A DNA stretch of 64,000 nucleotides from assembly GCF_030272615.1 (NCBI RefSeq), contig NC_081405.1, positions 312,063,235 to 312,127,234 of the forward strand. Direction: 5' to 3'. This document shows, piece by piece, positions 10,917-21,731 of the stretch. Each line of letters starts with the position of its first letter. Within the stretch, counting starts at the first letter, position 1. The translations under genes were made by a program, and so were the position numbers. The notes beneath the pieces are model-generated. The model worked only from the letters and a program-made list of their open reading frames with translations. It was not told where the DNA came from and did no database searches. The stretch is from Cryptomeria japonica (lineage: Eukaryota > Streptophyta > Pinopsida > Cupressales > Cupressaceae).

Positions 10917-11099
10917 TGTAGCATCCTAAAATTGCGACACTTGCAATTTCGACTGCATTTCGGTCTTCACGATGGCGACGCAACACGGAACCTGAATGGA
11001 GACCCCAAAACTTGTCCACGACACCAAAAACTGCATTTTTCAAGCACCCTGGCCTGATCCTCCTTACACCCTGCTGTCTTGGGAGGTGGGACCAGAGCA

Positions 11100-11215
11100 C
11101 CCAGCACCCTGGTCCTTCAGGACCAGGGCGCCCAGCACCCTGGTCCCCCAGGACCATGGCGCCCAGCGCCCTGGTCCCCCAGGACCATGGCGCCCAGCGC
11201 CCTAGTCCCTGGCCC
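11100..11215 (+). repeat. 31-bp GC-rich tandem repeat in U3 of the left LTR
   Basis: Three full units (11100-11130, 11131-11161, 11162-11192) and a partial one (to 11215), each starting CCCAGC(A/G)CCCTGGTCC and containing GGACCA. The right LTR has one full unit (17752-17782) and a partial one (17783-17805). It lies upstream of the TATA box, where enhancer repeats are common. Confidence 0.88.
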
Positions 11216-11331
11216 TATTTTGGGCCCGGTCTCCTTTGGGACTTCGGGTCTTTTTGTTTGCAAAATGGAAAATATCATTTCCTGGTCGGCCTAAGGTCGG
11301 GAAAATCAGTCTATCAGCCCTAATTGACAAG

Positions 11332-11339
11332 TATATAAA
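11332..11339 (+). promoter_or_regulatory. TATA box of the LTR promoter (left copy)
   Basis: TATATAAA about 415 bp into the LTR. The same motif is at 17922-17929 in the right LTR. Confidence 0.6.
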
Positions 11340-12214
11340 CTACATTTTCCTCTCTCATTTGGTATGGATGGAAAAAGCGTGGAAATGATACTCAAACATT
11401 CAAGCACTCAAGCATTCAAGCATTCCTTCAAGCAATTGATCATTCTAAGTCTCCATTCAAGGCTAAGTGTTGCATTCAAGACAAGGATTCAACCATTGAA
11501 GAGGAGATCACATACGACAACATACAACATACAAAAAACAACAACATCTATACCTTCGCACATAAGGATACAAACATCCTTACAACAAGGTATTAGTACT
11601 TGTTTTACATTACAATCATTTACATTTACAGCATTTCTCATTTCTTGGTTAATTCCAAAACTGGGGTTTGACCTAAAGGCAAACCCCTAATCCCTAACCC
11701 CCCAATCATCTTCACTTTTCTGTGTGTAGGTTGCAGGTACGTGGCTGAAATTGAAGATCTGGAATCCTTGTGCAGAGACGAACAGATCCCCCTTCGTTTC
11801 GCGGATTTTTCGGAGGACCGTGTGCACGCCGGGTGCCATCGTCCCGTCAACTTTTGCTCAAATTTGCAGGACAGCACCGTATCGACATTTTACAGCTAAT
11901 TCAAGGTCCGCAGCTTCATCCTATATCCCTATCTCAGTTTATAAACGAATCTTTCTCACTTTCTATGCATTCCTAGCTTGATCATTTTATGCACATTCTT
12001 TACAAAACAGGGTAGCCTTGCTGTCTTAACCCTTGAAACTCATTTAGAATCCAATCTTGCATTGTGTGGGATTGGATCTTTTGGGTTTCAATCCCTCTTT
12101 TGAATGTAAAGTCTCCCCTTAGTGAAAACCATCAACCCTAGCGACCTCCCTTCTCTCTCCTTGGAGTTGGAAGAGGGGAGAGCAACTAGGGTTCGATCGA
12201 TTTTCTTCTTTACA

Positions 12215-13484
12215 TTTTGGTGAACCCGACGTGAACATCCTTTCTGATTATTCATGGTTAGATTTGAAAATTTGATTCCTTGATTACATTTCCATGTTTG
12301 ATCTTTTGCAAATTTTAGAGGTTGATTGCATAAAAACCCTAAAATTTTCTTTTTGGTAATTGAGCTTGCGAAATGTTTGATTGTTAATGTTTGTTTTAGA
12401 TCTACCCTTCTATTACAAATTATTAGTTCATATTTGTGCTTTAATTTTGAAAATTAAGTGGTTAAGTGTCAAAACCCTAATTTTTGAAACCCTCTGGATT
12501 CAACCTTTGTCTGACAATTTCACTGATCAAAACATCTCCAAATCAGCTGTAACTTTGGATTCCGCAATAAAATCACAATATCTTTCATCCCTGAACATTT
12601 GGAAAAAAGTTGCGAGGACCTTGTGCACTCCGAGCGCCATCGTCCCTGACATTTTTTCCGAAATTTCGGGAGCAAGATCTTACTGTATTTTCCTCCTAAA
12701 ATCCAAAATTTTGGCTGATTTTATCAACTCTAACACTTTCAAAATTACAGTCAAAGTTGGTCTTGTGATTGCTTGGTTTAGGGCTTCTAATCATTTAAAA
12801 ATTGTTGAAATTGAAATTTTGTGTCAAAATTGTGTTCCTACTGTCCTAAATCTAAAAAGTTTGTTAGCATTCATTGAAAATTTTAGTGCTTTATTCAAAT
12901 TTTTGCAATTTGTGACTTTTGAAATTAAGTGCTTAATTACAACAACTTTGATTTCCGCTCTCAAAATTGAATTTTGCGTGAAATTGAGTCAATTTTTAAA
13001 TTTCAAAACTTGCATTGCTCTTGGTATTCCCTCTAAAATCATAAAATTCAAAATTTCAGTTTCCCTCTCTTTTTCAAAATTCAAATTTTGCATTTTTTGA
13101 CAATCTTGGTAGGGTTCAATTTTGAGATTGCAACTTTAATTCGGCCTATCTACAGATCGTAAAATCACTCAATTTTTTCAGGTTAGCTTTAAAATCATCA
13201 TAACTTTCATCCCTACAAATTTTGAAAAAAATTGCAAGGACCGTGTGCACTTCGAGCGCCACGGTCCCGGACATTTTTTCCAAAATTTCGGGAGACTGTC
13301 GTGATTGCATTTAACAGCTTAAATCTAGAAGATTGGCTGACTTTACTGAAATTTGTTACCTCTGAATTCAAAATCTTCTCTCCCTTTCTAGTGCATGAGT
13401 TTTACAACAATAAGCCCTACTTACACTATTCCCGTTAGACGAAGCCGTAGAATTAAGTCTTTCTGAGGTTTAACTACCAAGGAG
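12215..13484 (+). other. Leader of the gag-only element
   Basis: 1.27 kb between LTR and gag. A PBS-like sequence TGGTGAACCCGACGTGAAC lies at 12218-12236; I cannot name the primer tRNA. The rest is AT-rich. Two diverged copies of a GGACC-TGTGCAC block (about 12560-12700 and 13190-13330) match a segment of the LTR. Open frames here (e.g. 12381-13100) look like compositional artefacts. Confidence 0.65.
12218..12236 (+). other. Primer-binding-site-like sequence
   Basis: It starts TGG three bases after the left LTR, as expected for pairing with a tRNA CCA end. The sequence is not the common initiator-Met type (TGGTATCAGAGC). Confidence 0.55.
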
Positions 13485-16400
13485 ATGGAACCTAATTTGA
13501 ATAGCCTTTTTAACGAGGACATGGGTAATTCCTCTAATCCTCCTAATGATGAAGAAGCTCTCCATGAGGTTTCTGTAGAACAACTTGCGAAATTGGATAA
13601 TCAATTTGACGATTTTCGACAATGGATGTCTCAAGAATACCCCGATAGTCAAGCTCTTCCTTTAATTGAGGGTCTAAAACATATGCTTCAAAGTGATAAG
13701 AATGGAATTGATATTTTGCGTGGTATTGCACACATTGTGGATTCGAATGTGATGCCTATAAAGAGTTGTGCTGAAACTTTAGGTTATACACAACCTCCCA
13801 CTCAAGTCAATCATTCTGTTCCTCTGACAACTTCTATTGCTAGCATACCTACTTTTACATCAAACATAATGGCTACTTCTATACAAGACATTCCTCCTGT
13901 GATTTCCAGTCATGGGGGAAATCCTTCCTCTTCAATTAATCCTATTCCTTCATTCAATCCAACTTCTTCATTCATTCCTTCAATGAGTGTTCCTATTACA
14001 TCTCTGCAAATGAACATGACGCAAGGGGGCAATTCATTCAACCATTCCATTCCTCCTTGTAGTGTTCCTCCTTTCCAATCCTCTCCTATGATTAACTATC
14101 ATAGTGTCCCACCACCTTACTCTTTACCTTCTTTCAATAACATAACACCTCCATCTCAATCTAACACATCTAATATGAACTCTTCGACTAAAGCGACCAT
14201 TAGCAATCTTGCACAAACTGTCTCTTCTTTACAGCAACAAATTGCCTCTATGAATCAATCTAAGTTTAGTGTGCCCACATTTGATGTTGCGAGCCCACTT
14301 TCTCTTGACATTGTGTGAGCTATCCCTCCTAAACATGTTGAAATCCTGCATTTGGAGCTTTATAATGGTAAAGGTGATCCTCTAACACATGTTAAGACTT
14401 TTCAAACAATATGTACCGATTTTGCTTATGACCAAAGGTTGCTTGCAAAACTGTTTACTAGAACATTAAGAGACAAAGCCCTACAATGGTATTGCTTGTT
14501 GCCTTCTTATTCTATTACTTCTTTCGAACAACTTGCAAATGCTTTCATTCAACAATTTCAAAACAATATAAGTCCTAAAGTTACTTTGATTGATTTAATG
14601 CATTGTAAACAAGGTGTTAAAGAAAAAGTGACTGATTTCATTGGTAGATATAAACATTTGTATGCTCAAATTTCTTTTCCAGTGCCTGACAATGATATTC
14701 AAAGAATCTTTATTTCTAATTTACAAAAAGATATTCGAGACAAACTTTTGTTTTCTGAGTTTACTTCTTTCCACCAGTTGTGTGCAACTCTTCACAATTA
14801 TCAACTGACTGTGAGTCAAATGGAACAATCACATCCTATGGCTCCGAGTGATAAGGGTGATAGCAGTCAACAACCATTTGGGAAGTTTAAACCGAACAGA
14901 GATTCCATCAAATTCAATGAAAACATCATCAACAACAATGTGAATGTAGCATCAGGTGTGCCTCCTATTTCTAAGTTTTTCAAGAAAGAAAGAAAGTATA
15001 CTCCTTTGAATGAATCATTGCATAGTATTATGAATAAGCTATTGGAACAAAATGTGCTTACTCTTCCTCCTATAAGGCAAATTGATCCTACAAAGATTAA
15101 TTCACCCTATTTTGATAACAAAGTTTTTTGTCAATTTCATCGTCAACCTGGGCATGATACTGAAAAATCTTTTGCTTTAAAGGGTAAAATTCAAGATTTG
15201 ATTGATAATAATACTATCTCTGTTTCTGGAGTCAATGATAAAGGCAACACATCTGTAGCTCCTCCTAACCAAAATCTTCAGATTTTTACTGATCCATTAC
15301 CTTCCCATACCTCTAATGCAATTGAGACTAATGATTCCTCTCTCTCATCTGATGGTCTTGTGTCTATGACTCCGAATGTGATTAACTTTGTAGAGCAGCA
15401 AGAAAACCCTAAAGAACCTTCCATCACATTTGATTCTAGTGAAACTATCAGGGCACCCGATGGTCCTTTATACATAGTTACAAAAGTTAAGGATACACCT
15501 TGCTGTGGAGTGCTTATTGATCCTTCGTGTATGGTTAATGTTATTACCGAAGAATTTCTTTTTACTTTGCAATTGAATCAAGTGATCTATGACAAAACAG
15601 ATGTGGTTGTGAAATTATTTGATGCATTTTCTTCTCCTGCAATTGGTTCTATTACATTACCTATTGAGGTCCATAACAAACCCCTTGATGTGAACTTTGC
15701 TATTATTCCTTCATCTGAACAATTTCGTGTGAAGCTTGGCTATCCTTGGCTATCTTCCATGAAAGCTATTGCTTCTCCTATTCATAAGTGTTTGAAATTT
15801 CCCCATAATGGTGAAGTTGTTACTATCAATCATAGTCTCTTTAAACCAGCTAAAAGAACTTCTAGTGTTCCTATTGATTATTTTTGGCCTAAACAATTCC
15901 AATCTCTTCCTCCGCGAAGTGATCATCTTTTCAAATCTTATCAAAAGTGGAAAACAGATACGATCCTATCTTTAAGTGAACCTAGAACACCCAAACTTGA
16001 TATTCCTATCATTCTTGAGAAGGAAGTTCTTACTTTGAAAGATAAAACTAATGTCTTTCCTCAAGAAGATTCCCAACCCATTCCTATGGATGTGACTATG
16101 TCTATGCCGAATAAACCTTCTAAAAGTAGACCTATACCTCCTCGTCATGATGGACTTGGTCTCCTTCCTAAACCAAAACTTCCTCCTTTATATGGAGCAA
16201 TTCCTCCTCCTTCCTCTTATGGAGAGAAGAGACCTTCCTCTTCTCCTATTATCCAGCCTAAGAGGCCACAACCTAAACACCCAAGTGATAAGGATGAGAA
16301 CATTCCTCCTCCTCAATCTTCTCCACTTCCTACTAAGACTAGATGAAATCGTTCTACACGTGAACGCCGACGAAAGCGTCGTCTTAGAGCTCAGGCAGCT

Positions 16401-16775
16401 GCTTCTCAAACTTTGCAATCTCCAAAAACACCTTCAACAAGCATTATTCCATTTTCTCCAAAATCTCCTAAACATAAGATGCATGATGGTCTTGATCCTG
16501 TGCGAGTTAAAGATCCTATTTTTATAAATCTTGATGATGATATAGATGAAAATGTTATTCATGATGAAAATGTTACTTCTCTTGCTTCTGATAGTGAATA
16601 TGAACTTGTTGATATTGATAACCATTTATCTAACGAATTTTCTAAAGCACTTATCCTAGCTCCTAGACAAGAACAACGTGGCTTGGAACATGAACATAGC
16701 CCTTGTTTGGATCTTGTGATAGCTCCATCTGCTGTGTTGGATGTTCCTCCTCTAGCATGTTCCCTGCCTTCCTGA
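13485..16775 (+). pseudogene. Gag and retropepsin-like polyprotein, two in-frame TGA stops
   Basis: One reading phase from ATG 13485 to TGA 16773-16775, broken only by TGA at 14316-14318 and 16344-16346. The N-terminus is Ser/Pro-rich. Around 14352-14860 is a Retrotrans_gag domain (LYNGKGDPLTHVKTF, LRDKALQWY, FIQQF, VTDFIGRYK). An atypical zinc-knuckle region lies near 15127-15180 (CQFHRQPGHDTEK). An aspartic protease fold lies near 15460-15800 (GVLIDPSCMVNVITEEF, VKLGYPWLSSM), with the catalytic D-T/S-G reading D-P-S. The C-terminus is Pro-rich, then Arg-rich, then acidic. No RT follows. Both stops could come from CGA codons by deamination. The length of about 1097 codons is unusually long for gag-PR alone. 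Confidence 0.85.
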
Positions 16776-17568
16776 AACATTGATCAGCAAGATCGGGGGG
16801 TAGATGATGTGCTAGACTAGTTTCATTAGCATAGCAGATTCTCTCCTCCTCTCTTTTGTTACTTCTTCTATATGTTATTCTCATTCTTCTATTTGTTGTC
16901 CTTGGTGTTGTCTACTTGAGGATGATGCAAAACATTGAGATCTCTTTTGGTCTCTCTCATGTTGACTCAAAAGACACATGTGTTCCCTTCTTCTAGGTGA
17001 CCTTCCTTGATTGGGGAATGAAGAACAATTATGCATACATACATATGATATATATACATGAATTATCATACAACATACTAACCCCGAGGAAAGCGAAGTC
17101 ACCTTGTGCTTTGTGTTTTGTGTCTATTATCCTTTGGTTTATCTCACACTTGGGGGCTAAATCTTTGTGATAACGTGCTCCTTTCCCTTCTCATTTCTTA
17201 TGTGTATCACTACGTTAAAGCAATCACCCCCGTTGAGGCGTGTGCGATCGCTTTAACGTAGGGGGGCATACACCCCATCTATCCCTTCGGGATACTTGAA
17301 AATTTCTTGGCGAACTTAGCTTTGCCTTGAAAATTTTTGGTATTTCTCTTACATGACTCATAGTGAGGGAACCTTACTACTGATAGTCATGGTTCTCCCT
17401 CGTGATCTTCCCTTTTACTTTGTCAATCGAAGTCATAAGATCCTTAGTCCACTGGGGGCTTGGTGTGTCTTGCCTCCTTGACGTGGTGAAAGTCTTTCAA
17501 TATTGTTTCCTTGTACTTTACCGAAAGTATGAGCGTATGCCTATACTCACACTAAAGTGGGGGCTAAA
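16776..17568 (+). other. 3' non-coding region of the gag-only element
   Basis: No coding domain is visible; this is where pol would be expected. It has a perfect 12-bp inverted repeat (CTACGTTAAAGC at 17210-17221 and GCTTTAACGTAG at 17250-17261) and three GGGGGCT purine motifs (about 17151, 17454 and 17559). The last is the polypurine tract next to the LTR. Confidence 0.7.
17554..17568 (+). other. Polypurine tract
   Basis: AAAGTGGGGGCTAAA directly before the right LTR, the usual plus-strand primer site. Confidence 0.7.
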
Positions 17569-18803
17569 TGTACCATCCTAAAATTGCAACACTTGCAATT
17601 TTGACTGCATTTCGGTCTTCACGATGGCGACGCAACACGAAACCTGAATGGAGACCCCGAAACTTGTCCACGACACCAAAAACTGCATTTTTCAAGCACT
17701 CTGGCCTGATCCTCCTTGCACCCTGTTGTCTTGGGAGGAGGGACCAGAGCGCTCAGCACCCTGGTCCCCCAGGACCATGGTGCCCAGCGCCCTGGTCCCT
17801 GGCCCTATTTTGGGACCGGTCTCCTTTGGGACTTCGGGTCTTTTTGTTTGCAAAATGGAAAATATCATTTCCTAGTTGGCCTAAGGTTGGGAAAATCAGT
17901 CTATCAGCCCTAATTGACAAGTATATAAACTGCATTTTCCTCTCTCATTTGGTATGGATGGAAAAGCGTGGAAACGATACTCAAACATTCAAGCACTCAA
18001 GCATTCAAGCATTCCTTCAAGCAATTGATCATTCTAAGTCTCCATTCAAGGCTAAGTGTTGCATTTAAGACAAGGATTCAACCATTGAAGAGGAGATCAC
18101 ATACTACAACATACAACATACAACAAACAACAACATCTATACCTTCACACATAAGGATACAAACATCCTTACAACAAGGTATTAGTACTTGTTTTACATT
18201 ACAATCATTTACATTTACAGCATTTCTCATTTCTTGGTTAATTCCAAAACCGGGGTCTGACCTAAAGGCAAACCCCTAATCCATAACCCCCCAATCATCT
18301 TCGCTTTTCTGTGTGTAGGTTGCACGTACACGGCTGAAATTGAAGATCTGGAATCCTTGTGCAGAGACGAACAGATCCCCCTTCGTTTCGCGGATTTTTC
18401 GGAGGACCGTGTGCATGCCGGGCGTCATCGTCCCATCAACTTTTGCTCAAATTTGCAGGACAGCGTCGTATCGACATTTTACAGTAAATTCCAGGTCCGC
18501 AGCTTCATCCTATATCCCTATCTCAGTTTATAAACGAATCTTTCTCACTTTCTATGCATTTCTAGCTTGATCATTCTATGCACATTCTTTACAAAACAGG
18601 GTAGCCTTCCTGTCTTAACCCTTGAAACTCATTTAGAATCCAATCTTGCATTGTGTGGGATTGGATCTTGTGGGTTTCAATCCCTCTTTTGAACGTAAAG
18701 TCTCCCCTTAGTGAAAACCATCAACCCTAGTGACCTCCCTTCTCTCTCCTTGGAGTTGGAAGAGGGGAGAGCAACTAGGGTTCGATCGATTTTCTGCTTT
18801 ACA
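17569..18803 (+). repeat. Right LTR of the gag-only element
   Basis: 1235 bp, TGTA...TTACA. It matches the left LTR throughout with scattered, mostly transition-type differences and two fewer 31-bp units. TATA box at 17922-17929. Confidence 0.92.
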
Positions 18804-18808
18804 AAAAT
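18804..18808. repeat. TSD right copy of the gag-only LTR element (AAAAT)
   Basis: AAAAT directly follows the right LTR. LINE-B RT sequence resumes at 18809. Confidence 0.85.
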
Positions 18809-21430
18809 TATCTCGAAGGTGGTTACTAGTAGACTTCTCATGACTCTCCCTTCTATTATATCACCCCAATAGAATGGCCTCATTCCTGAGAGACAAATCC
18901 CTACCTCTATCATTACTATTCATGAAAATACACACTCGCTGGTGGAATCGAAGAAACAAGGCTTCTCGATGAAATTGGATTTAGACTAAAGCCTATGATC
19001 ATGTGGATTGGGGATTCTTGGACAAGGTTCTTGTTGCTTTTTATTTTTGTGATAAGTTTATTCTGTTGGTTGACCAACTAATCTCAACTCCTTCTTTCTC
19101 TGTCATTGTGAATGGTGTACTTTCCCCCTTCTTTAAAACTTCTAGGGGACTCAGGCAGGGGGATCCCATCTCCCCTATTCTCTTCATTATTCTAGTTGAA
19201 TGTCTGGTTAGATTTATTAGCAAATTTGTTTCTTTGGGTCTTCTACTAGGAGTCTCTCCCTCTTCTAGATTCAAAGCATGTTCCCACCAACAATTTGTTG
19301 ATGATACCATCTTAATGGGTACTTCATCAATCAAAGAAGCATTTACTATGAAGAACCTTTTCAATACTTATAGTTCAACTTTGGGTCAAGCAATTAATTG
19401 GGAGAAAAGCTTTTTTTTCTTCTTCAAAAGCCTAGAGGATAGACAGAATAGGATGGCCTAGTTTCTTGGATGCCAAATTGGCAAGCCCCCATCTATTTAC
19501 CTGAGTCTTCCTTTGGGCATGAAACCCATGGATTTTTTTTTGGAATAGTCTTGTTGATAGATTCGGTAGAAAGCTAGCTAGATGGAAAGGTACCCTTCTT
19601 AGCCAAGCTGGTAAAATCCAACTATTAAAAAATTCTCTCCAAAGTCTTCCGGTTTATTCTTTAAGCCTCTTCAAAATACTCAAAAAATTTGTAGATGCTA
19701 TTGAGAAAATTTAGAAAGCTTTTCTCTGGTCTAGGGTTGAGGAGAAGAAGAGAGTTGCCCTCATTTCCTGGGATAATGTTTGCAAACCAAAAAAGGTAAG
19801 GGGACTAGGCTTGAGAAATATTAGAACCTTGAAGAAGACCCTTCTGGCTAAACAAATTTGGAGAATATATCAAGGAACTGGTGAGTGGAATGAAATTTGG
19901 AAGGATAAATACTTACGTGTGGTCCCTACCATGAAATATTTTCTTGCCTCTGATTAGATACTGAGTGGCTCTACTATTTGGAAAAGTGTTACCAATGCTA
20001 AAGGTATTGTCAGTTTGGGCAAAATTTAAGCCATTGGTAATGGTAGAAAGGTGGATTTATAGGATGATGCCAAGATTGGAGGAGCTCCTCTCAATGATCA
20101 TTGTGTTTCTCAAATGATCATCCAAGCCTGCAAGGACAAGTTTGGCATTAAAGTTGCTTACTACTGGAGAGATCAAAAGTTGGTGGACCTTAGCTCTATT
20201 GATCCTAACTTAAAGGAGGTCAACTTAATGATCAACCAAGTAGTTATTAACCCAAGAAGAGAGGACCACCTAGTGTGGAGTGATACCCCTTCAGGGAATT
20301 ATTCTATGGTGTTTGTTGTCCTTATGCTGGCTCAGTCTCAAGACTTTAGTCCCTTCTGGGCTAAGGCATGGTGTTCACGTTTGACTCCTAAAATTAATAT
20401 TTTTTTATGAATTATTTTGCAAAATAAAACTCTAACCACTGATAACCTGAGAAAGAGGGGATTCTGCATCCCCAATAGATGCTATCTATGTCTCAATGAT
20501 GAGGAATCCATGAGCCATATTTATATCCACTTTCCTTTTGTCCAACCTATTTGGGCTATGTTTTTCTAGCATTGAGGCTTAAATTGGGTGTTCCTAGAGG
20601 AGACTCAAGATTGTTTCAGGAGATGTTCTTGCAATACAAATAATTTGACCATAAAAAATTTATAGAAGTTTTCCTTTCCACATATCCTATGGGGTATCTT
20701 GAAAGAAATAAGTAATAGAATTTTCAGGAATGTTATTAACCCCTCCGAGGTGGTTTAGGCTAAGATAAAATATAATTTTATTGAGAATGTGATGGCTAGT
20801 GGATCTCATTACTGCAATAGTAAGGATGATTATAATGTTCTAAGGAGCTAGAACATCCCAACCCACATGGACATCAATACCAATCAACTCAGAAGGAGGA
20901 TGTGTTGCTGGTCTTTTTCTCCCAATGACGGGATTAAGGATAACTTTGATGGGAAAACTAAAGGGAACCTAGGGCCAGCTAGCTATGGTGAAGTTATCCA
21001 AAATTGTACTGGCTTTTGCATTGGGGTGGTGACCTTTCCCTTGGGGAACCAAACAAATCATTTGGCTGAAGCTATGCATGCCCTCCAAGCTATCAAATTA
21101 GCACACAAACTGAGAGTCAAATTTTTATGGCTGAAGATGGATTCTAAAAATATTATCAATTGCCTCCTTGGTATGCATCAACCCTTGTGGATGATTAAAA
21201 ATATCATTGACATGGCTAGGGAGGTGCTTGAGGGATTCAACTAGTATTGCATTTCTCATGATTATAGAGAGGCCAACAAGAGCACTAATTGGGTTACCAA
21301 TGAGGTAGTATGGAGGAGGCAAATAAAGATTTGGAATGGCAAGTGGGAGCTCCCTCGATCAGCATGTGACATTTTAAATTATGAAAGATATCATGGTAAA
21401 CAAGGCAAGATTTGATATCATTTTTCGAGA
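18809..21430 (+). pseudogene. LINE-B ORF2, C-terminal half: RT palm, connection, RNase H
   Basis: From about 19003 to 19461 the RT is open: GLRQGDPISPILFIILVECL and HQQFVDDTILMG (FVDD catalytic box intact). The thumb and connection follow (SQAGKIQLL, VCKPKKVRGLGLRN). A zf-RVT-like motif is near 20470-20540 (RCYLCLNDEESMSHI). RNase H spans about 20930-21300 (DNFDGKTKGNLGP, NHLAEAMHALQAI, WLKMDSKNIINCL, EANKSTNWVTNE). Stops such as 19459-19461 and several frameshifts make it non-functional. Confidence 0.85.
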
Positions 21431-21731
21431 TGGTAGGGGTGGTCATGGCATCACAAAATTGTATCGTAAGCAACCAAGAGGGACATACATTAGTAATTGC
21501 CATATTATATCGCATGCTTTGTGGGTGCTTCTTTCCTTTTGGAGCGAAAGCTTAAGGAGTATCCATTGTCTTCTAGAGGCCTCTTCCTTGCTAAAAAGAA
21601 AGTTTGTATAGAAGAGTGGTATTTGTAGGAAATTACAATCGACTGAAAATGATAAGAAGATGGAGGGAAATCACAAGCGCACAGAGGCAACTAAAATTGA
21701 TAAATGGTGGGGACGTCCCCAGGTTTGAGTT

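Larger units (their letters stand above)
10917..12214 (+). repeat. Left LTR of the gag-only element
   Basis: 1298 bp, TG...CA, near-identical to 17569-18803 except for an extra 62-63 bp, which equals two additional 31-bp GC-rich units. The TATA box at 11332-11339 (TATATAAA) probably sets the transcription start. The 3' part carries a segment with GGACCGTGTGCAC that recurs in the leader. Confidence 0.92.
10917..18803 (+). mobile_element. Non-autonomous Ty3/gypsy-like LTR retrotransposon, gag-protease only
   Basis: A complete 7.9-kb element nested in the RT of LINE-B. Two LTRs (1298 and 1235 bp) begin TGTA and end TTTACA. A primer-binding-site-like TGG motif follows the left LTR, a polypurine tract precedes the right LTR, and AAAAT is duplicated. 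The only coding region is one gag plus protease-like frame (13485-16775). No reverse transcriptase, RNase H or integrase is present between 16776 and 17568. It fits the class called TR-GAG (terminal repeat with GAG domain) and would need a partner element's pol to move. Confidence 0.9.

Noticed and set aside
12381-13100. 239-codon open frame in the leader of the gag-only element
   Set aside because: Phe/Ile/Lys/Ser-rich, no domain, within a leader; it overlaps a non-coding repeat shared with the LTR. Compositional artefact.
15278-15475. Minus-strand frames inside the gag region
   Set aside because: Shadows of the gag frame on the other strand.
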